From: RBG-16-66-20 sp049651845
GTDB lineage: Bacteria; Pseudomonadota; Gammaproteobacteria; Burkholderiales; SG8-39
Reading direction: 5' to 3'
Length of the DNA: 5,088 nt
NCBI GenBank assembly: GCA_049651845.1
Contig: JBASCW010000079.1
Location: 1-5,088 of the forward strand
How positions within the stretch are numbered: the first letter of the stretch is position 1; each line of letters starts with the position of its first letter. This document shows, piece after piece, positions 1 through 4,213 of this stretch. The position numbers and the translations under genes are program-made. The notes beneath the pieces were generated by a model. The model was given only the letters and a program-made list of their open reading frames with translations, was not told the origin of the DNA and did not search any database.

Positions 1-96
1 GCCGAGCTGAAACACACCGCGCGCGGCCGGCTCAAATCCGCACAACGGCGCTCCGCGATCATCGCCGCTTGCTGGACCCAGGCTGAGCTGATCTAG
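1..96 (+). CDS. C-terminal tail of an unidentified protein (partial, cut by left edge)
   Basis: Frame 1 is open from the first base to a TAG stop at 94-96 and gives 31 residues ending in RSAIIAACWTQAELI. The stretch is basic and then hydrophobic, as at the end of an enzyme or transposase, but I do not recognise the family. It converges on the HNH gene, with only 28 bases between the two stop codons and no visible terminator hairpin. A random open frame of this length in GC-rich DNA is also possible, so the call is weak. Confidence 0.35.
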   Translation, partial: AELKHTARGRLKSAQRRSAIIAACWTQAELI

Positions 97-124
97 TGTC
101 ACACGGTTAGGTAATTCTCAGTAG

Positions 125-436
125 TTAGCGTTTTCGCTTCCCTTTGACCAAATCGCCCAGAGCCGCAAGCGGCCGATGCGTCGCCGGCGCCTTCTCCGGC
201 TCCTTAGCTCCCCCGCCCGCCCGCGCATCCTCGACCCGCGCGTGCTCGTTCTCGTGGCAGTAGATGCAGAGCAGCTCCCAGTTCGAGCCGTCGGGCGGGT
301 TGTGGTGGTGGTTGCCGTCCTTGTGGTGCACGGTGAGCTCGCGCAGGCGCGAGGCGGGGAATTCGCGCGCGCAGCGGGCGCAGATCCAGGGCAGGCGCTT
401 GAGCGCCTGGTCGCGGTAGGCAGGCTCCGTCGGCAC
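125..436 (-). CDS. yajD: YajD-like HNH nuclease family protein
   Basis: The protein has 103 residues and is closely similar, as I remember it, to Escherichia coli YajD (about 115 residues). A CxxC pair (C19, C22) is followed by LRELTVHHKDGN (residues 31-42, with the HH pair at 37-38). Then come DGSNWELLCIYCHENEH with the second CxxC pair (C57, C60) and H61 and H65. This is the HNH fold with a structural zinc site formed by four cysteines. The C-terminus is a basic, low-complexity tail ending KGKRKR. HNH proteins bind a metal and cleave nucleic acid, but the physiological role of YajD is not established. The start is GTG at 436: an in-frame TAG (440-442) lies just upstream, so no longer version exists. 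The ribosome binding site is weak. The gene stands alone, convergent with the partial gene at the left edge. Confidence 0.9.
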   Translation of the reverse strand: MPTEPAYRDQALKRLPWICARCAREFPASRLRELTVHHKDGNHHHNPPDGSNWELLCIYCHENEHARVEDARAGGGAKEPEKAPATHRPLAALGDLVKGKRKR

Positions 437-471
437 GGGCCTAGTCTACCCGCGGGCGCCAGGATGGCGGC

Positions 472-640
472 ATGCCGGGCTGGGTCCGCGTGCTCGCGAG
501 CCACCTCGTTTCGGTGGCGGTCATGCTCGCGCCGCACGATTCGGGCGGGGTGGGCGCGGCGCCTATCTGCTGGTGGTCGCGGTGTGCGCGTTCTTCACGT
601 TCGTGCTGGTCAACATGAAGGACCAGCAGATCGGCGCGCC
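472..640 (+). pseudogene. Possible frameshifted small membrane protein ORF
   Basis: An AGGA sequence (461-464) sits 7 bases before an ATG at 472, which opens a 48-codon frame ending at TGA 616-618. Its first 22 residues are mildly hydrophobic (HLVSVAVMLAPH). From about 561 the neighbouring frame reads AYLLVVAVCAFFTFVLVN and then MKDQQIGAPRF. This is a convincing transmembrane segment followed by a polar end. Joining the two requires one indel around 540-565, within a G-rich run. I infer a decayed two-segment membrane protein, or a sequencing error. I do not recognise a family. Hydrophobic frames arise by chance in GC-rich DNA, so confidence is low. Confidence 0.2.
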
Positions 641-643
641 GCG

Positions 644-691
644 TTTCACGTGCTGGCCGCGCTTCAAGGTCGCATTTTGCGACCTTAAAGC
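644..691 (-). pseudogene. Possible remnant of an ORF6N/KilA-N type protein
   Basis: Reading the minus strand from 691 down to 644 gives ALRSQNATLKRGQHVK. From memory, this resembles the middle of ORF6N-domain proteins (phage/toxin-antitoxin-associated DNA-binding proteins), where LRSQ.ATLKRGQH is followed by a KYLPYAFTEHG-like segment. Here the expected continuation is missing: the frame goes on as RGAPICWSFM. Upstream, the frame continues to the stop of the 86-residue gene without the usual ERFPEDF segment. Only about 16 residues are recognisable, so this would be a decayed fragment. The hairpin at 662-690 coincides with these codons. Confidence 0.3.
662..690. repeat. Near-perfect inverted repeat (hairpin), 13-base arms, 3-base loop
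   Basis: The core AAGGTCGCA (666-674) and TGCGACCTT (678-686) pair perfectly around a TTT loop. Beyond one mismatch (C665 with A687), three more pairs form between 662-664 and 688-690, giving 12 of 13 paired positions. It lies in the gene-poor gap 437-760, about 70 bases beyond the stop of the minus-strand 86-residue gene. No T-run follows on either strand, so it is not a classical intrinsic terminator. It could be a protein-binding operator, a mobile-repeat unit, or a side effect of the LRSQNATL codons of an ORF6N remnant. The rest of the gap (437-760) shows no intact gene that I can support. Confidence 0.85.
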
Positions 692-760
692 CACCCGGCC
701 GTCGGCGCCGATCGTCCCACGCGAACGCAGCAACCAGTCGAAGCGCTCGGTGCGGCCCAG

Positions 761-1021
761 TCAGGTCGTGACGATCTCGACCCGGGCAGCGAAGCCAAGG
801 CGGCCCAGCAGTTCCTCGCAATCCGCCCACGCCAGGCCGAACGCGCGCACGTCGGCGACGCCAAGGCGCGCCACGACCGCGGACAGCGTCGCCGCGTCCT
901 TGTCGTCGAATTCGCCATCCATGAGCGCGGATTCCGCCCAGTCGACCAGCTGCGCCTGCGTGATACGGTGATGCAGATAGTCGGCGATCCTGTCGGCAAC
1001 CGCCTGCCTTGTAATCATCAT
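761..1021 (-). CDS. Conserved hypothetical protein, 86 residues
   Basis: The protein is small, acidic and mostly helical. It begins MMITRQAVADRIADYLHH and carries LVDWAESALMDGEF (25-38), a central RLGVADVRAFGL (52-63) and the ending GRLGFAARVEIV. The regular spacing of hydrophobic residues and the lack of low complexity mark it as a real coding sequence. From memory I have seen similar small proteins in beta- and other proteobacteria, without a known function. It has no membrane segment, signal peptide or metal motif, so it is probably a cytoplasmic protein, perhaps a binding partner of another small protein. It starts 9 bases after the end of the 40-codon ORF upstream, which suggests co-transcription. 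ATG codons at 1021 and 1018 are both possible; AGGATGG at 1026-1032 is well placed for either. Confidence 0.75.
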   Translation of the reverse strand: MMITRQAVADRIADYLHHRITQAQLVDWAESALMDGEFDDKDAATLSAVVARLGVADVRAFGLAWADCEELLGRLGFAARVEIVTT

Positions 1022-1025
1022 GACG

Positions 1026-1032
1026 CCATCCT
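1026..1032 (-). promoter_or_regulatory. Ribosome binding site of the 86-residue hypothetical gene
   Basis: On the minus strand AGGATGG lies 4 bases before the ATG at 1021 and 7 bases before the ATG at 1018. The better spacing to the second ATG suggests that the protein may really begin MITRQ. The site overlaps the stop codon of the 40-codon ORF upstream, consistent with translational coupling. Confidence 0.6.
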
Positions 1033-1153
1033 ACGCCTTCCGATGCGCGCGCCAGCCCTGCCGGCCTTCGACGTCGATCCAGTAGCGGCGCCCGCCGCCG
1101 GGGAGCTCCTCCCAGTGGCTGAACTTGCTTTCGTTTTGCGCCCGGGTGCTCAT
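1031..1153 (-). CDS. Small hypothetical protein, 40 residues, possibly truncated
   Basis: This ORF runs from ATG 1153 to TAG 1031-1033 and is short enough to be easily missed. It reads MSTRAQNESKFSHWEELP, then GGGRRYWIDVEGRQGWRA, then HRKA. The aromatic-rich HWEELPGGGRRYWIDVEG core resembles the N-terminal half of small conserved hypothetical proteins in betaproteobacteria. As I recall them, these continue after GWRA with roughly 30 more residues. If so, this copy has lost an internal stretch and keeps only the end, making it either a degenerate gene or a short variant. It lies 9 bases upstream of the 86-residue gene in the same orientation, so they probably share a transcript. Its ribosome binding site is weak. 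Function unknown. Confidence 0.55.
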   Translation of the reverse strand: MSTRAQNESKFSHWEELPGGGRRYWIDVEGRQGWRAHRKA

Positions 1154-1223
1154 CTGCGCCTGTGATCTGAGCGCATGAGCCACGACCGAGGTTGACAGAA
1201 GCGCCGCACACCGTTGCTGATCA

Positions 1224-1571
1224 CTACGCCTGCCAGACCGCCCAGCCCTTTTCCTGCAGCTCGTCGGCGAAGTCCTGCTCCATCTTCTGCGCCGCCGCGT
1301 AGGGCATCGGGTTCAGGTGCTCGAAGAGCTCCGGCAGCAGGCCCTTGCCGTAGCGCTTCACGAACCAGTTCGCCTTGACGCCGGCCTTGTGGTTCTGGAA
1401 GCGCTCGCCGGGCGGCAGGCCGGTCATGCCGACGTAGACGCAGGGCATGCCCTTCGCGTAGTTCGGGTTGCGGGCGCGGAAGCGGCGGATTTTCAGGACC
1501 GCCGGGCTGAGCTCTACGACGTAGACGTTGTGGGAGAGGCGCGGCTCGCGCCGGTCCGGCTTTCTAGCCAA
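1224..1571 (-). CDS. GIY-YIG-like nuclease-fold protein, 115 residues
   Basis: The protein shows the order of elements of the GIY-YIG fold. VYVVEL (16-21) stands for the GIY strand and VYVGMTG (45-51) for the YIG strand. Next comes ERFQNHKAG (56-64), with the arginine and histidine expected on the first helix. Near the C-terminus is the helix KMEQDFADELQEKGW (96-110), where E98 or a neighbour could be the metal-binding glutamate. It is a single-domain protein without an added DNA-binding domain, so its substrate is unknown; the nuclease activity is inferred from the fold only. The first strand has V-Y-V in place of G-I-Y, a diverged form. The only plausible start is TTG at 1571, which overlaps the end of the glutaredoxin-like gene by 8 bases, implying coupled translation in one operon. 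The spacing to the next minus-strand ORF (1153) is 70 bases. Confidence 0.7.
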   Translation of the reverse strand: MARKPDRREPRLSHNVYVVELSPAVLKIRRFRARNPNYAKGMPCVYVGMTGLPPGERFQNHKAGVKANWFVKRYGKGLLPELFEHLNPMPYAAAQKMEQDFADELQEKGWAVWQA

Positions 1572-1929
1572 GGAGCTTCTTGAGCTCGCCGCTTTCGATG
1601 AGCTTCACGAGGTCGTCCGCGCCGCCTACGAGCACGCCCTTGACGAAGACCATCGGAAAGGTCGGCCAGCCGGTCCACATCTTGAGGGCGTTGCGGTTGC
1701 GCCATTCGGAGAGGTAGCTGCCGTACTCGAGGTACTGGTGCGCGATGCCGGCGGCATCGAGGGCGCGGCGCGCCTTCTTCGGCATCGGGTTCTGGCGCAT
1801 GCCGACCACGACCACCGGGTGCGCGGCGATCGCGGCCTGGACTTCGCGCACGTAGTCCATGCGGTTGGTGGCCACCTTGTCGCGGATCGCGGGGTGGATG
1901 TGGGCTTCGTCGAGGATGGGGCGGGGCAT
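1564..1929 (-). CDS. Glutaredoxin-fold protein lacking all cysteines
   Basis: A 121-residue protein. After an N-terminal extension (HIHPAIRDKVATNR, 11-23), the Grx fold begins with VVVVGMRQNPMPKKARRAL (39-57). Further on are YLEYGSY (66-72), MWTGWPTFPMVFVKG (84-98), with the cis-proline TFP loop, and VLVGGADDL (99-107), the glutathione-side glycine pair. In monothiol glutaredoxins (GrxD family, CGFS) the first helix starts with the catalytic cysteine. Here that position reads QNPMPKK, and the protein contains no cysteine at all. It therefore cannot run thiol-disulfide exchange or hold a cluster in the usual way. A structural, binding or sensor role is more likely. The start chosen is ATG 1929; an in-frame ATG at 1965 would add 12 residues of atypical sequence. 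Neither has a strong ribosome binding site. It is the first gene of a minus-strand pair and divergent from the oxidoreductase operon. Confidence 0.85.
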   Translation of the reverse strand: MPRPILDEAHIHPAIRDKVATNRMDYVREVQAAIAAHPVVVVGMRQNPMPKKARRALDAAGIAHQYLEYGSYLSEWRNRNALKMWTGWPTFPMVFVKGVLVGGADDLVKLIESGELKKLLG

Positions 1930-2012
1930 GGCCCATGGTACCCCGCGGATGCGAGAGGCTCTCATCCGGCCGGCCTGCCGGCGCGCGCGACGATCCTCAC
2001 GCGGCCACCGGC

Positions 2013-2035
2013 TGAGGTTTCTTTGATCGACCTCA
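2013..2035. promoter_or_regulatory. Dyad TGAGGT-N11-ACCTCA between divergent genes
   Basis: TGAGGT (2013-2018) and ACCTCA (2030-2035) are perfect inverted half-sites separated by 11 bases. This is the T-N11-A geometry typical of LysR-type regulator boxes. It lies in the 140-base divergent spacer and overlaps the FNR-like box. A 6-base dyad can occur by chance. Confidence 0.3.
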
Positions 2036-2036
2036 A
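2023..2036 (+). promoter_or_regulatory. Candidate FNR/ANR/DNR-type box
   Basis: TTGAT-CGAC-CTCAA matches the FNR-family consensus TTGAT-N4-ATCAA at 9 of 10 fixed positions. It ends 33 bases before the porG-like ATG; its centre is about 40 bases upstream of that codon. Anaerobic control would suit an oxygen-sensitive 2-oxoacid oxidoreductase. Standard class II activation (centre at -41.5) would put the transcription start almost on the start codon, so a leaderless message, another position class, or control of the divergent glutaredoxin-like gene must be considered. Confidence 0.4.
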
Positions 2037-2069
2037 GGTTCTCCCGGCGGGGGCGCGCAGGCTTTCGCG

Positions 2070-2627
2070 ATGCTCCAGATCATCATCCAGGGTCGGGGCG
2101 GACAGGGGGCGCAGCTCGCCGGCAGCCTGCTCGCCATGGCGTACTTCGCCGAGGGGCGCGAGGTGCAGAGCTTCGCGACCTACGGCGGGGCGCGGCGCGG
2201 CACGCCGGTGACCTCGTTCATCCGCGTGGACGACCGGCCGATCCGCCTGCGCTGCGACATCGAGCGCGCGGACGCGCTGCTGTGCTTCGACGCGAGCCTG
2301 CTCGAAGGCCGGCTCCTCGCCACCGCGGGGCCCGAGACGCTGATCGTGGTCAATTCGCGCCTGGACGCCGCGCATTTCGCGCAGGCGCTGCCCGGCTACC
2401 GCGTGCTGCCGGTGGACGGCCTGGAGATCGCGGCCCGGCACGGCCTGCGGCGCATCGTGAACTCCGGGCTGCTGGGCGCTTTTGCCGCGGCAGTCGGGGC
2501 GCCGAAGCTCGAGTCGCTTACCGCGACGCTCACGGCCGAAGCGCCGAAGAACGCGGGTGCGAACGTGGCGGCCTGCGTCGAAGGCCACGGCCGCATCGGC
2601 GCGCAGCTCGCGAAGGCGGCGGCATGA
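2070..2627 (+). CDS. porG: 2-oxoacid:acceptor oxidoreductase gamma subunit (PorG-like)
   Basis: This 185-residue protein has the size of the gamma domain of pyruvate:ferredoxin oxidoreductase family enzymes. Signature elements are IIIQGRGGQGAQLAG at the N-terminus (GRGGQG 8-13, the CoA-proximal glycine loop) and FATYGGARRGTPVTSF (35-50). They are followed by DIERADALLCFDASLL (63-78) and a C-terminal helical part. Within the complex the gamma subunit contributes to CoA binding and acyl-CoA formation; it is cytoplasmic and carries no cofactor of its own. ATG 2070 puts the glycine loop at the usual distance from the N-terminus; a modest AGG at 2059-2061 precedes it. It is the first gene of the operon, and its TGA overlaps the next ATG (ATGA, 2624-2627). 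The symbol names the family; the substrate (pyruvate, phenylglyoxylate or another 2-oxoacid) is not determined. Confidence 0.9.
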   Translation: MLQIIIQGRGGQGAQLAGSLLAMAYFAEGREVQSFATYGGARRGTPVTSFIRVDDRPIRLRCDIERADALLCFDASLLEGRLLATAGPETLIVVNSRLDAAHFAQALPGYRVLPVDGLEIAARHGLRRIVNSGLLGAFAAAVGAPKLESLTATLTAEAPKNAGANVAACVEGHGRIGAQLAKAAA

Positions 2628-4213
2628 ACCGGGCGGCGCTGCCTCCGACCACCTGGACCACCGGCACGACGGAGGCGAACCACACCGGCACCTGGCGCGC
2701 CGCGCTGCCGGAATACCGGCACGCGCCCTCGCCCTGCCAGACCGCCTGCCCGGTGGGAGGGCGGATCGCGCACTGGATGCAGCAGGCGAAAGCAGGAGAC
2801 TGGCATGGAGCATGGCAGACGCTCGTCGATCAGAATCCCTTTCCCGCGGTGGCTGGCTACGTCTGCCATCATCCTTGCGAGACCTCGTGCAACCGCGGCG
2901 CCCACGACGGCGCGCTCGCGATCTGCGCGCTCGAGCGGCACATCGGCGAGCGCGCGCTCGCCGAGGGCTGGCGCTTCCCGGAAGCAGCGCGCGGCGCGAA
3001 GCGCGTAGCGGTGGTCGGCGGCGGGCCCTCGGGCCTCTCGGCCGCCTATCACCTGCGGCGGCGCGGCCACGCGGTGACGCTGTTCGAAGCGCAGCGCGAG
3101 CTGGGCGGGCTGCTGCGCTCGGGAATCCCGCCCTACCGCCTGCCGCGCGCGGTGCTCGACGGCGAGATCCGGCGCATCGTCGAGATGGGCGTGGAAGTGC
3201 GCGCGGGCAGCGCGCTCGCCGGCGAGGCGCAGTACGCGCGCCTCTCCACGGAGTTCGACGCGGTGTACCTCGCGATGGGCGCGGGCCTCGCCAAGCGCCT
3301 GCCGCAGCTCGAATACGCCGAGCGCTGGGCGATGGACGGCGCCGAATACCTCGCGCAGGCGAACGCGGGCCGGCCGCCCGAGCTCGGCGCGCGCATCGTG
3401 GTGATCGGCGGCGGCAGCGCGGCGATGGACGTGGCGCGCAGCGCGCGGCGCCTCGGGCACGAGGTGGCCGTGATCTCGCTGGAACGCGAGCAGCAGATGC
3501 CCGCGCAGCGCGAGGAGGTGATGGAAGCGCGCGAAGAAGGCGTCGCGCTCGTCCCCGGCGCGATGCTGCGCTCGGTCGCGCACGCCGGCGGGCGCCTGCG
3601 CCTGGACTGCGTGCACGTGAACTTCGAAGACGGCAGCGTGGAGGTCATCCCGGGCACCGGGTTTGCGCTCGATGCCGACGCGATCGTCACCGCGATGGGC
3701 CAGGACCCGCAGCTCGCGCCGCTCGGCTCGCGCCAGCGCGCCGAGGGCGGGCTGCTGTGGACCGACGCGCACGGCGCCACCAACCGCGAGGGCGTTTACG
3801 CGGGTGGCGATGCGGCGAGCCTGCAGCGCTTCGTCACGCACGCGATCGCGATGGGCAGGCGCGCCGCGCACGCGATCGACCGGCGGCTGCGGCGCGAGGC
3901 GCCTGCGCCGCTCGAGGCGCCGCAGCCGGTGCCGCTTGGCGCGATCAACACCTGGTACCACCCCGGCGCGCCGCGCGTGCCGGGCGGGCGCGACGCCGCG
4001 CGCGAGACCGCGGCGGCGATCGGCGAAGCGAGCCGGTGCTTCTCTTGCGGCGAGTGCACCTTCTGCGACAACTGCTTCAACTTCTGCCCCGACATGGCGG
4101 TGCGCCGCACGGACGCGGGCTACGCGATCGCCGCGGACTACTGCAAGGGCTGCGGCCTGTGCGTGCGCGAATGCCCGACCGGCTCGATCGTGATGACCGA
4201 GGAGCTGCGGTGA
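2624..4213 (+). CDS. Fused GltD-like FAD/NAD(P) and PorD-like ferredoxin subunit of 2-oxoacid oxidoreductase
   Basis: A 529-residue protein in three parts. Residues 1-115 form a GltD-type N-terminal iron-sulfur region with C38, C42, C81, C85, C89 and C101 (PSPCQTACPVGG; GYVCHHPCETSCNRG). Residues 127-420 are a GltD-like flavoprotein: an FAD Rossmann motif VVGGGPSGLSAAY (130-142), a second NAD(P) motif VIGGGSAAMDVAR (260-272), and the closing FAD motif GVYAGGDAA (390-398). Residues 440-529 are a PorD-like 2x[4Fe-4S] ferredoxin with an unusual cysteine ladder (C472, C475, C478, C481, C484, C488) and a second cluster C507, C510, C513, C517-P. The role inferred is to take electrons from the alpha-beta core through the clusters to FAD and NAD(P)+, or the reverse. 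ATG 2624 overlaps the upstream stop by 4 bases and has GAAGG at 2612-2616. Its similarity to GltD does not make it a glutamate synthase, because no GltB neighbour is seen. It acts much as a PorD and PadH-type subunit combined. Confidence 0.9.
   Translation: MNRAALPPTTWTTGTTEANHTGTWRAALPEYRHAPSPCQTACPVGGRIAHWMQQAKAGDWHGAWQTLVDQNPFPAVAGYVCHHPCETSCNRGAHDGALAICALERHIGERALAEGWRFPEAARGAKRVAVVGGGPSGLSAAYHLRRRGHAVTLFEAQRELGGLLRSGIPPYRLPRAVLDGEIRRIVEMGVEVRAGSALAGEAQYARLSTEFDAVYLAMGAGLAKRLPQLEYAERWAMDGAEYLAQANAGRPPELGARIVVIGGGSAAMDVARSARRLGHEVAVISLEREQQMPAQREEVMEAREEGVALVPGAMLRSVAHAGGRLRLDCVHVNFEDGSVEVIPGTGFALDADAIVTAMGQDPQLAPLGSRQRAEGGLLWTDAHGATNREGVYAGGDAASLQRFVTHAIAMGRRAAHAIDRRLRREAPAPLEAPQPVPLGAINTWYHPGAPRVPGGRDAARETAAAIGEASRCFSCGECTFCDNCFNFCPDMAVRRTDAGYAIAADYCKGCGLCVRECPTGSIVMTEELR
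4199..4204 (+). promoter_or_regulatory. Ribosome binding site of the alpha-subunit gene
   Basis: GAGGAG lies 5 bases before the GTG at 4210, inside the last codons of the preceding gene. It supports this GTG as the start, giving a GTGA overlap with the upstream stop (4211-4213). Confidence 0.65.

Noticed and set aside
441..1211. 256-codon minus-strand open frame spanning the gap and small genes
   Set aside because: The product is low-complexity and arginine-rich, and it runs through the better-supported 86-residue gene in another frame.
1192..1220. TTGACA at 1192-1197 as a plus-strand -35 box
   Set aside because: No acceptable -10 element at the right distance and no plus-strand gene follows.
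1953..1963. Short palindrome GAGAGGCTCTC in the divergent spacer
   Set aside because: Five-base arms around one base are too common to support a regulatory call.
2282..2623. Long plus-strand open frame upstream of and in frame with the fused subunit
   Set aside because: It overlaps the gamma-subunit gene, is alanine/arginine-rich shadow sequence, and the ATG at 2624 with GAAGG and a 4-base overlap is clearly the start.
2396..3961. 521-codon minus-strand open frame opposite the fused subunit
   Set aside because: Its composition is dominated by R, A, H and V with no motif; it is the antisense shadow of a high-GC gene with an unmistakable sense product.
2624..4213. Annotation as glutamate synthase small subunit (GltD)
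   Set aside because: The C-terminal ferredoxin module and the position between gamma and alpha oxidoreductase subunits contradict it, and no GltB is present in the window.
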